From contig NZ_JARUJP010000016.1 in NCBI RefSeq assembly GCF_033659955.1, positions 37,346 to 101,345 of the forward strand: a DNA stretch of 64,000 bases. The letters are read 5' to 3'. How positions within the stretch are numbered: the stretch's first letter is position 1; every line of letters starts with the position of its first letter. This document shows, one piece after another, positions 53,011 through 60,945 of the stretch. The notes beneath the pieces are model-generated. The model ran no database searches, was not told the origin of the DNA, and saw only the letters and a program-made list of their open reading frames with translations. The position numbers and the translations under genes are program-made. Origin of the DNA: Clostridium_AM tanneri. Its GTDB lineage: Bacteria > Bacillota > Clostridia > Clostridiales > Clostridiaceae.

Positions 53011-53505
53011 CTATAAAAGTTTCTCCATGATAGTGATATTAACAAACTTTCCATCAAGTATTCCTTGATTTATATAAGTGCCAACTTCTCTAAAGCCAGT
53101 AGACTTATATAATCTTTTGCCTATTTCATTAGATTCAAAGGTACTTAAGATTAACTTATGAAAATCCTGTTCTTTAGCTATTTCAATTAAATAATTTAAT
53201 ATCCCTTTTCCTAATCCCTTTCCTCTCATATTTCTTTCTATATAGATTGAAACATCGCCAACTCCACTGTAGCAGCATCTTGAATTAAAAACATTTATAG
53301 AGGCCCATCCCCTAACTATACCTTGGCTATCTTCAATTACTACAACTTTATACCTCTCACCTCTTGTAGTAAGCCACTCCTTCATTTCATCTATATCCCT
53401 TACCCTAGTTTCTAAGGTAGCAATTCTATCCTCAATGCCTTCGTTGTAAATATTAGTTATAGATAATATATCTTCAATTTTTGCTTTTCTTGTAATGTAA
53501 CTCAT
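53011..53505 (-). CDS. arsN1: ArsN1-type N-acetyltransferase
   Basis: A 164-residue GNAT enzyme. IYNEGIEDRIATLETR at the N-terminus and SVYS-like SGVGDVSIYIERNMRGKGLG are characteristic of the phosphinothricin acetyltransferase/ArsN branch; ArsN1 acetylates the organoarsenical antibiotic arsinothricin. Its place between arsM and arsC supports ArsN1 over a general acetyltransferase. ATG 53505 has AGGTG upstream and overlaps the arsM stop region; GTG 53514 is the only alternative. Confidence 0.85.
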   Translation of the reverse strand: MSYITRKAKIEDILSITNIYNEGIEDRIATLETRVRDIDEMKEWLTTRGERYKVVVIEDSQGIVRGWASINVFNSRCCYSGVGDVSIYIERNMRGKGLGKGILNYLIEIAKEQDFHKLILSTFESNEIGKRLYKSTGFREVGTYINQGILDGKFVNITIMEKLL

Positions 53506-53514
53506 TTTTATCAC

Positions 53515-54330
53515 CTACTTATACGCCTTAACATGTGCTCCTGCATAAGCACCGTCAAGTAATTCAGCATCAATTTGGCTATATAAATCTCCTAAACCCT
53601 TTTGTTTTGCTATTTCCTCAATAATTTCCTTTGTGTATAAATTCACTGGAGTAATTTCCACCTCTTTAAATCCAACCCTTTTCAGTATCTCCTCATAAAC
53701 CTTTAAATCTAAGGCTCCAGCAATGCATCCTACCCACATTTCAGCACTACGCTTGATATCTTCAGGAACTTTCTTTAATTGAACTATATCTGCTATGGCA
53801 AGTCTGCCTCCAACTTTTAGAACTCTATAAGCTTCTCTTAAAGCATTCTCTTTGTCTTCACACAGATTAATCACACAATTTGAAGTTATAACATCTATAG
53901 TTTCATTGTTAAGAGGAATATCTTCTATATATCCTTTTATAAATTCCACATTAGTAACACCTATCTTTTCTTTATTTCTATTTGCTAAATCAAGCATTTC
54001 ATCAGTCATATCAAGACCATAAACCTTACCTTCTTCGCCTACATACTTTGATGATATAAACACATCAATTCCGCCGCCGCTTCCTAAATCAAGTACTGTC
54101 TCCCCTTTCTTAAACTGTGCTAGAACTACTGGATTGGCACAGCCTAAAGAAGCATTTACAGCATCTTCTGGCAAACCTTCTAAATACTCTTTTGTATAAA
54201 TGTTTGAGTTGTTGTCAATATTTCCACAGCAGGCAGTTCCACATCCACAGGAACTTTCAGCCCTAGTACTAACTTGTTTTGCTATGCCTCCATAATAAGC
54301 TTTAACTTTACTTTTAATATTTTTTTCCAT
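53515..54330 (-). CDS. arsM: As(III) S-adenosylmethionine methyltransferase
   Basis: A 271-residue SAM-dependent methyltransferase that methylates arsenite. SAM-binding motif VLDLGSGGGIDVF is clear. The substrate Cys residues of ArsM are found in NASLGCANP, TSNCVINL and MWVGCIAGAL, and an N-terminal Cys-rich segment (SSCGCGTACCG) is also present. Methylated trivalent products are toxic or antibiotic to competitors, and the adjacent arsN1 would protect from related arsenicals. ATG 54330 follows AAGGGGG. Confidence 0.95.
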   Translation of the reverse strand: MEKNIKSKVKAYYGGIAKQVSTRAESSCGCGTACCGNIDNNSNIYTKEYLEGLPEDAVNASLGCANPVVLAQFKKGETVLDLGSGGGIDVFISSKYVGEEGKVYGLDMTDEMLDLANRNKEKIGVTNVEFIKGYIEDIPLNNETIDVITSNCVINLCEDKENALREAYRVLKVGGRLAIADIVQLKKVPEDIKRSAEMWVGCIAGALDLKVYEEILKRVGFKEVEITPVNLYTKEIIEEIAKQKGLGDLYSQIDAELLDGAYAGAHVKAYK

Positions 54331-54346
54331 AATCCTTCCCCCTTAA

Positions 54347-54787
54347 TTAACAACATTTATCTTCTTTTGCTGCATCTATAAGCAATTGTAGACTCTCAAG
54401 TACCTGTTCTCTTTTTTCTTCTGGTATTGATGAAAAAATACTTTTGTAATACTGCTCCATACTACTCTCAATACTTTTAAACACCTTAAGGCCTTCTTCC
54501 GTTAACTTAATTGTTACATACCTTCTATCTTCAGGATGAAGCTCTCTAACTACTAAATCTGATTGCACTAGGTTATTTATAGTTCTGCTCATAGTGCTCT
54601 TATCTAGAGAAAGTAATTCCGCAAGCTCATTTAACGATATTTCAGCTGCCCTGCCTATCTCTACAATAGCATGACACTGGGCTACTGTTGTTCCACAGCA
54701 TGTGGCCTCGCTTTTTTCCAGTATTCCAAGATTTCTAACAAGAATTCTAATAAGTTCCCTTAAATAATGACTTTCCTTAGTATTCAC
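54347..54787 (-). CDS. MarR family regulator with cysteine pairs (arsenic operon)
   Basis: A 146-residue winged-helix protein of the MarR family. The core reads ISLNELAELLSLDKSTMSRT and the wing VRELHPEDRRYVTIKL. Unusually, Cys occurs as a pair followed by a third (ATCCGTTVAQC) near residues 29-38 and as a C-terminal pair (KEDKCC), a pattern fit to bind As(III). GTG 54787 follows GAGGTGG. An inverted repeat (54806-54834) lies upstream. It heads the operon with arsM, arsN1 and arsC, 17 bases before arsM. Metalloid sensing is inferred. Confidence 0.85.
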   Translation of the reverse strand: MNTKESHYLRELIRILVRNLGILEKSEATCCGTTVAQCHAIVEIGRAAEISLNELAELLSLDKSTMSRTINNLVQSDLVVRELHPEDRRYVTIKLTEEGLKVFKSIESSMEQYYKSIFSSIPEEKREQVLESLQLLIDAAKEDKCC

Positions 54788-54805
54788 TTTACCACCTCAT
54801 ATTAA

Positions 54806-54834
54806 TTGTAATACAAAACAGTTGTGTATTGCAA
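54806..54834. promoter_or_regulatory. Candidate operator of arsenic MarR regulator
   Basis: TTGTAATAC...GTATTGCAA, nine-base arms with one mismatch and an 11-base spacer, 19 bases before the start codon. Confidence 0.6.
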
Positions 54835-54900
54835 CAGTTTTTTTGTGTAAATATTTCCACATATCCTTATGTTATTCATCAAATATAGACTAAACCTAAA

Positions 54901-54955
54901 TACCACCGACACAGCAGGAGAAAAAATATATTTTCCTCCTACCACATCAGTGGTA
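54901..54955 (-). terminator. Terminator after carB
   Basis: TACCACTGATGTGGTAGGAG... paired with CTCCTGCTGTGTCGGTGGTA-like arms in two stacked stems just past the stop. Confidence 0.65.
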
Positions 54956-54961
54956 CTTAAA

Positions 54962-57900
54962 TTACTTAACTAGATCATAAACCTCTAGTTCTTCATAGCT
55001 TATTCCCTTAACTTTAACTTCAACCATAGCCTTGAAAGTGTCCAGTGCCGTTATAACACCTATATTTCTCTCAATAGCTGCTCTTCTTATACAAAATCCA
55101 TCTCTCTTTGAATCATTACCCTTAGTTGGAGTATTCACCACCAAATCTACTTCCTTATTCTTGATGACGTCAATTATATTGGGATGATCCTCCTTAAGCT
55201 TTCTAACTTCCTTTACCTCTATACCTTCAGCTCTTAAAAGTGCTGCTGTATTTTTAGTAGCCACAAACTTAAAGCCTAATTTATTAAGCTCCTTTGCCAT
55301 AGGTAAAAACTCTTCCTTATCATGGTCATTTATAGTAGCTAATATATTGCCTATCTTCTTATCAGTAAACATACCTGCTCCTACAAATCCTTTATAAAGA
55401 GCTTCCTCCAAGGTCTTTCCAACTCCAAGTACCTCTCCAGTGGACTTCATCTCTGGCCCTAGAGAAACTTCTACCTTTGGAAGCTTTTGTGTTGAGAATA
55501 CAGGAACCTTTACAGATATTAGTTCTGGTTCCTTATAAATATTTATGCCATAACCTAAGTCCTTTAACTTTTCTCCCAGCATAACTCTTGTAGCAATTTC
55601 CACTATAGGTACTTTACTTACCTTACTTATATAAGGCACTGTTCTTGAAGCCCTAGGATTTACTTCTATAACATAAAGCTGTCCCTTATATTCTATAAAC
55701 TGAATATTAATCATTCCCTTTATTCCTATTCCCAGTGCAAGTCTTTTAGTGTACTCTAATATTTTTTCTTTTATTTCCTTGCTTACATTTTGAGTTGGAT
55801 ACATGGTTATGCTGTCTCCTGAGTGTACTCCTGCTCTCTCTAAATGTTCCATAATACCAGGAATTAAAACATCTTCTCCGTCAGATATGGCATCCACTTC
55901 TATTTCTCTTCCCATCAAATATTTATCTATCAGTATAGGATTTTTCCTATCCTTTGCAAAGGCATTGGACAGGTAGTAGCTTAACTCCTTTTCATCATAG
56001 GTTATTTCCATGCCCTGTCCCCCTAATACATAGGAAGGTCGTACAAGCACTGGAAAGTCTAATCTTCTCGCTTCTTCCAATCCTTCTTCTATAGTCCAGA
56101 TAGCCTTACCCTTAGGTCTTGCTATATCTAAAGTTTCTAAAAGAGCATCAAATTTTTCTCTATCCTCTGCCATGTCAATTTGGTCTGCTGTTGTTCCCAA
56201 GGTTTTTATATTCTTCTCCTTTAAAAAGTTAGCCAGCTTTATAGCGGTTTGTCCTCCAAACTGAAGAATTACACCATAAGGATTTTCCTTTTCTATTATG
56301 TTTAATACATCTTCCTCTGTAAGAGGTTCAAAGTATAGCTTATCTGATATATTAAAATCTGTACTTACCGTTTCAGGATTGTTATTTATTATTATTGTCT
56401 CTATGCCTGATTTTCTTAGGGCCTTTACACAATGCACTGAAGCATAGTCAAATTCTATACCCTGTCCTATTCTTATTGGTCCAGAACCTATAACTATCAC
56501 CTTCTTATTTTTAGAAACCTCTACTTCATCATAGCTTTCATAAGTAGAATAATAGTATGGTGAAAGTGCTTCAAATTCTCCTCCACAGGTATCTACCATT
56601 TTATACACTGGCTTTATGCCTAATATAGTTCTAAGTCTATAAACATCCTCTGGGCTTACCTTCAGCATATCTGCAATCCCCTTATCAGAAAAGCCCTTTC
56701 TTTTTAGTTTATAGAACCACTCTTTATCTAAATCCTCTATTTTGCTTAGCTTAAGCCTTTGTTCTTCTTGTACTATCCATTTAAACTTTTCTATAAAGAA
56801 TTTATCCATTCCCGTTATTTCTGTAATTTTATCTACTCTATAATCTCTTCTCAGCATTTCTGCAAGAGCAAAGATTCTTTCATCATCTGGAGTGATAACT
56901 TTTTCTTTTAATTTTCTTATACTTAGTTCTCTAAACTTTTTATGCTCTAAGGAGTATTTTCCTATTTCTAAAGAACGTATCCCCTTTAAGAAGGCTGCTT
57001 CAAAATTGCTTCCTATAGCCATTATCTCTCCTGTTGCCATCATCTTTGTGCCTAAAGCCCTGTCTGCTCCTTGGAACTTATCAAAAGGCCATTTAGGAAT
57101 TTTCACCACTACATAATCTAAGGATGGTTCGAAGCAGGCGTAAGTCTTTTCTGTAACTGCATTTTTTATCTCATCTAAACCATAACCTAGAGCTATTTTT
57201 GCTGCAACCTTTGCTATAGGATATCCTGTTGCCTTCGATGCTAAGGCAGAAGAACGGCTGACTCTAGGGTTTATTTCTATAACTGCATACTCAAAGGACT
57301 CTGGATTAAGAGCAAACTGCACATTACAGCCTCCCTCTATACCCACTGCATTTATTATATCTATAGATGCACTTCTAAGCATCTGATATTCCTTGTCTGA
57401 TAGAGTTTGACTTGGTGCTACTACTATACTATCTCCTGTGTGTATTCCTACTGGATCTATATTTTCCATGTTACATACAGTGATGCAGCTTCCAAAGCTG
57501 TCTCTCATAACTTCATACTCTATTTCCTTCCAACCCTTAACGCTTTTTTCAAGAAGTACCTGACCTATAGAACTTAACTGAAGTCCCATTGGCAGTATCT
57601 GCTCTAACTCTTCTTCATTATTAGCTATTCCGCCGCCAGTTCCTCCTAAGGTATAGGCTGGTCTAACTATAACTGGATAGCCTATTTTATTGGCAAAGGC
57701 TCTTCCGCCGTCCATATCCGTCACTATTTCACTTTGTATAACAGGCTGGTTTATTCTATTCATCATGTTTCTGAAGAGTTCCCTATCTTCCCCTTCTTTT
57801 ATAGACTCAATAGAAGTTCCTATTACCTTTACCCCATATTTTTGTAGTATTCCTTTATCATAAAGCTCTACTGCTAGGTTTAATCCAGTCTGTCCTCCCA

Positions 57901-58168
57901 TTCCTGTAAGAAGGCTGTCCGGTCTTTCCTTTGCTATAACCTTCTCTGCAAATTCTACTGTTAAAGGTTCTAGATAAACCTTATCTGCAACCTCCTTATC
58001 CGTCATTATAGTGGCTGGATTACTGTTTATTAAAATGACCTCTATTCCTTCTTCTTTTAAAGCCTGACAGGCCTGTGTTCCCGAATAATCAAACTCCGCT
58101 GCTTGACCTATTATTATTGGACCAGAACCTATAACTAAAACTTTTTTTATCTCTCTATTTAATGGCAT
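54962..58168 (-). CDS. carB: Carbamoyl-phosphate synthase large subunit
   Basis: A full-length 1068-residue CarB, which makes carbamoyl phosphate from bicarbonate, ammonia and ATP for pyrimidine and arginine synthesis. The two homologous halves each begin with a GSGPI motif (VLVIGSGPIIIGQ and VIVIGSGPIRIGQ) and carry an ATP-grasp domain (RPAYTLGGTGGG and RPSYVLGGQGM). A C-terminal MGS-like allosteric domain (about 935-1068) ends the protein. It follows carA by 54 bases and is under the same PyrR-type leader. Confidence 0.97.
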   Translation of the reverse strand: MPLNREIKKVLVIGSGPIIIGQAAEFDYSGTQACQALKEEGIEVILINSNPATIMTDKEVADKVYLEPLTVEFAEKVIAKERPDSLLTGMGGQTGLNLAVELYDKGILQKYGVKVIGTSIESIKEGEDRELFRNMMNRINQPVIQSEIVTDMDGGRAFANKIGYPVIVRPAYTLGGTGGGIANNEEELEQILPMGLQLSSIGQVLLEKSVKGWKEIEYEVMRDSFGSCITVCNMENIDPVGIHTGDSIVVAPSQTLSDKEYQMLRSASIDIINAVGIEGGCNVQFALNPESFEYAVIEINPRVSRSSALASKATGYPIAKVAAKIALGYGLDEIKNAVTEKTYACFEPSLDYVVVKIPKWPFDKFQGADRALGTKMMATGEIMAIGSNFEAAFLKGIRSLEIGKYSLEHKKFRELSIRKLKEKVITPDDERIFALAEMLRRDYRVDKITEITGMDKFFIEKFKWIVQEEQRLKLSKIEDLDKEWFYKLKRKGFSDKGIADMLKVSPEDVYRLRTILGIKPVYKMVDTCGGEFEALSPYYYSTYESYDEVEVSKNKKVIVIGSGPIRIGQGIEFDYASVHCVKALRKSGIETIIINNNPETVSTDFNISDKLYFEPLTEEDVLNIIEKENPYGVILQFGGQTAIKLANFLKEKNIKTLGTTADQIDMAEDREKFDALLETLDIARPKGKAIWTIEEGLEEARRLDFPVLVRPSYVLGGQGMEITYDEKELSYYLSNAFAKDRKNPILIDKYLMGREIEVDAISDGEDVLIPGIMEHLERAGVHSGDSITMYPTQNVSKEIKEKILEYTKRLALGIGIKGMINIQFIEYKGQLYVIEVNPRASRTVPYISKVSKVPIVEIATRVMLGEKLKDLGYGINIYKEPELISVKVPVFSTQKLPKVEVSLGPEMKSTGEVLGVGKTLEEALYKGFVGAGMFTDKKIGNILATINDHDKEEFLPMAKELNKLGFKFVATKNTAALLRAEGIEVKEVRKLKEDHPNIIDVIKNKEVDLVVNTPTKGNDSKRDGFCIRRAAIERNIGVITALDTFKAMVEVKVKGISYEELEVYDLVK

Positions 58169-58221
58169 ACAAACTACCTCCTGAAATGCTTAATGTAATA
58201 CTTCTTAAATATAATACTTAT

Positions 58222-59271
58222 CTATATTGCATATTCCATGAATCTATCAAATATATAATCACTATCCTTAGGACCTGGACAAGCTTCTGGGTGGAACTGC
58301 ACAGAAAATATAGGCAAGCTTTTATGTTTCATTCCTTCCACCGTTCCATCGTTTAAGCTTCTGTGGGTAACTTCCATATTCTCAGGAACCCTGTCCACAA
58401 AATATCCGTGATTTTGAGAAGTTATATGAACTCTATTTTTTTCTAAATCCTTAACAGGATGGTTGCAGCCTCTATGACCAAATTTCAGTTTTGAAGTGCT
58501 TCCTCCAAGAGCTAAAGCTAAAAGCTGATGGCCTAGGCATATCCCTACAACTGGTTTTTTCCCAATAAGTGTTTTTATGTTTTCTACTACTTCTGTTAAA
58601 TCCTCTGGATCTCCAGGACCATTTGATAAAAAAATCAAATCTGGATTTATGCTTAAAATCTCTTCTGGCTTTGTATCTGCAGGAAAAACTGTGACTTTAC
58701 AATTTCTCTCTAGGAAGGAGCGTATTATATTTTGTTTTATTCCAAAATCTACAATGGCAATATGCTTTCCATCTCTTTCTATTACATACTTTTCTTTAAC
58801 AGTGACATTGTTTACTGCATCTTTATTTGAAAAAGCCTGTAATTTATTTTTTATATCCTCATAAGATTGATCTTCCAAGGTAATTATGCCCTTCATAGTG
58901 CCGCTGTTTCTCAAAGTTTTAGTTAAGGCTCTTGTATCAATTCCCTGTAAGCCTATGATTTTATTTTGTTTTAAGTAGTCTTTAAGTTCTAACTCCGATC
59001 TAAAATTGCTAGATGCACTACATAATTCTCTCACTATAAAACCTTTTACCTTTGGTGAGCTTGATTCCATATCCTCTAGATTTATGCCGTAGTTACCTAT
59101 AAGAGGATAGGTCATTGTTACGATTTGACCATAATAAGATGGGTCCGTAAGAATTTCTTGATAACCTGTCATTCCTGTGTTAAATACCACTTCACCAACG
59201 GTATCCTTTAGATATCCGAAGGCAGTTCCTTCAAATATTGTTCCATTTTCTAGTATAAGTTTTGCTTTCAT
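58222..59271 (-). CDS. carA: Carbamoyl-phosphate synthase small subunit
   Basis: A 349-residue glutaminase subunit that feeds ammonia to CarB. The N-terminal domain has EVVFNTGMTGYQEILTDPSY; the class I amidotransferase domain has the catalytic Cys in GICLGHQLLALALGG and the His/Glu pair in FHPEACPGP. Start is ATG 59271 (GGGAGG nine bases upstream) or ATG 59277. A shortened dispersed repeat lies 22 bases upstream of the start, between it and the PyrR attenuator. The leader elements indicate pyrimidine control rather than arginine. Confidence 0.96.
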   Translation of the reverse strand: MKAKLILENGTIFEGTAFGYLKDTVGEVVFNTGMTGYQEILTDPSYYGQIVTMTYPLIGNYGINLEDMESSSPKVKGFIVRELCSASSNFRSELELKDYLKQNKIIGLQGIDTRALTKTLRNSGTMKGIITLEDQSYEDIKNKLQAFSNKDAVNNVTVKEKYVIERDGKHIAIVDFGIKQNIIRSFLERNCKVTVFPADTKPEEILSINPDLIFLSNGPGDPEDLTEVVENIKTLIGKKPVVGICLGHQLLALALGGSTSKLKFGHRGCNHPVKDLEKNRVHITSQNHGYFVDRVPENMEVTHRSLNDGTVEGMKHKSLPIFSVQFHPEACPGPKDSDYIFDRFMEYAI

Positions 59272-59292
59272 TTTCATAGACCTCCCTTAAAA

Positions 59293-59373
59293 TTTATCCG
59301 ATGACTACCCGCTCTAATACTCCCTCTTTTCTAAGATTACGTTCCGAGCGGCTACGTCCCTGGATTTGTTCAA
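59293..59373 (+). repeat. Dispersed repeat, shortened copy C
   Basis: 81 bp with both outer parts of copies A and B (TTTATCCGATGACTACCCGC ... GGCTACGTCCCTGG ... GTTCAA) but lacking about 53 bp from the centre, including the CAAAATC palindrome. It lies in the carAB leader on the opposite strand to the gene. Confidence 0.88.
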
Positions 59374-59516
59374 TTTTCACTTCATAGTAAAAATACACTT
59401 TATGCTTACGAAGGCCCTTTCACTGCAAGTAGGTAGGTGTATCTTTAGTTCACAATTATAAGTAATTTAATTATGTAAACTATTATTAGTAATTTTTACC
59501 TGCTCGCAAAATAAAA

Positions 59517-59563
59517 GGGTAATAAGAAGATTACTTAATTAAAAAATAATCTTCCTATTACCC
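59517..59563 (-). terminator. Attenuator terminator of carAB leader
   Basis: GGGTAATAGGAAGATTA... paired with TAATCTTC(T)TATTACCC, then CTTTTATTTT on the minus strand, about 85 bases downstream of the PyrR site. Confidence 0.8.
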
Positions 59564-59647
59564 AATATATTCATGTTATTTAATTGTACTTGTATTAACC
59601 TTTTTTCTGCATAACAAAAAAACTTATTCATATCCATACCTCTTCCT

Positions 59648-59661
59648 GGCCTCACAGGACC
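59648..59661 (-). promoter_or_regulatory. PyrR-binding site in carAB leader
   Basis: Minus strand GGTCCTGTGAGGCC fits the PyrR-binding anti-antiterminator consensus ARUCCNGNGAGGYU with one deviation at the end. Located between the promoter and the terminator, as in Bacillus pyr attenuators. Confidence 0.82.
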
Positions 59662-59699
59662 AAATTAAAGTGCATTTTTCACTTAACTTTTCACATTTA

Positions 59700-59728
59700 A
59701 TTCTAATACTTTTTTCATAACTTGTCAA
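59700..59728 (-). promoter_or_regulatory. carAB promoter
   Basis: Minus strand TTGACA, 17-base spacer, TAGAAT; predicted start near 59693, giving a leader of about 420 bases before carA. Confidence 0.82.
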
Positions 59729-59806
59729 CCTTCCAAAGTAACTTTATCTCAAACTGGGTACATGCCCCTGTCAAAGCAAACTAAATTAATCACCTGTTAA
59801 TGATAA

Positions 59807-60634
59807 TCAAATTGAATAGTCTCGCTGAAAAAAGAAGTCACGATCCTTTATCACTATGAAAATTGTTAATACAAGCAGCAATACTGTTTGTATAATTTTA
59901 CTGTCGGGATGTGTTAAGAAGATTTCGTTAAAGAACCCTGCTGTAATGTGAAATATAATTGCTACTAAGATGTTTCGTCCTGTCTTGTAGTATAACCAGT
60001 TCATTAACAGAACATATGGTATGAGGCTAACCACAAAATTCAAGGAATATATCCATCCTGATTCCGCTAAATTGCTTTGATAATAATCCTTAATAAACGA
60101 AAGTGGAAAATGCCACATACCCCAGTAGATTGCAAACATAAGAGAGGTACTTATCAAACTAAAACGTTTCCGCAAACAATCTGTACCATAAGTATGCCAT
60201 GCTAACTCCTCTAGTACCGGAGCTATTAGAAGCATAAACCACGCTGGAAAAACCCCTGCTGAAAATGAAAATACGCCTGATAGTTTAAATTGATCTGAAC
60301 TATAACCGAAAAGTAAAGAAACTGCTTGAGCAAGAAGAATACTTGCAAGCATAAGGAAGAAGGTTGCAAAAATATAAATAGGCTTTATTTTTTTAAAACT
60401 AAAGAACCTCTCCAGTATATCAGACCTTAATTCTTTATCCGGTAGAATCATAGAAAAGGCTATTATCATTGGACTAGTTAACCCAATTATTCCAAGTATG
60501 CTGGCTACCAGGATATTCAAGTTATTGCTAGGAGTAATGTGACTTATGTGCCCAGCCGTAAACCAGGATATCCATGGAATTAGAGTTGCTAGGATGTAAA
60601 AAAGAACTGGATGACGATATTTTTCAATAGTCAT
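59807..60634 (-). CDS. CPBP family intramembrane protease
   Basis: A 275-residue membrane protein with about seven helices, of the CPBP/CAAX-like (Abi) glutamic protease family. Motif 1 is EELAWHTYGTD, in which the usual Arg of EExxxR is replaced by His; motif 2 is the His in YWGMWHFPLSF; motif 3 is HITAGFFNE. The catalytic Glu pair and His are kept, so activity is plausible. Substrates are unknown; bacterial members are linked to bacteriocin immunity or signalling. Monocistronic. Confidence 0.85.
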   Translation of the reverse strand: MTIEKYRHPVLFYILATLIPWISWFTAGHISHITPSNNLNILVASILGIIGLTSPMIIAFSMILPDKELRSDILERFFSFKKIKPIYIFATFFLMLASILLAQAVSLLFGYSSDQFKLSGVFSFSAGVFPAWFMLLIAPVLEELAWHTYGTDCLRKRFSLISTSLMFAIYWGMWHFPLSFIKDYYQSNLAESGWIYSLNFVVSLIPYVLLMNWLYYKTGRNILVAIIFHITAGFFNEIFLTHPDSKIIQTVLLLVLTIFIVIKDRDFFFQRDYSI

Positions 60635-60823
60635 AAATTTGCCCCCATTTTATACTTGATAAATTATTTATATACTGGCTTCCCTCCTTCTGATTTGCAT
60701 AAAAATACAATTATATCTAAAAGTAACAGGTTGCTTTAATTAAATTTTACCATAGCTGTATAATTACTACAACGAATAGCATAATACTTTTACGTTTTAT
60801 ATAAATTATGAGCTAAAAAACAA
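60635..60823. other. Non-coding gap
   Basis: Promoter region of the CPBP gene is expected here; nothing specific recognised. Confidence 0.35.
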
Positions 60824-60848
60824 AAGGGTACGTCCAGGCCGTACCCTT
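60824..60848 (-). terminator. Terminator after chemoreceptor
   Basis: AAGGGTACG paired with CGTACCCTT, followed by TTGTTTTTT on the minus strand. Confidence 0.9.
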
Positions 60849-60945
60849 CTAAAAATATTCATTTTTATCTTTTCATCTCAATTATATTTTAGATTCCTCT
60901 GTTATCTTCAATACGTTCAGCATTTATACTCTAAATGGTAAGTTT

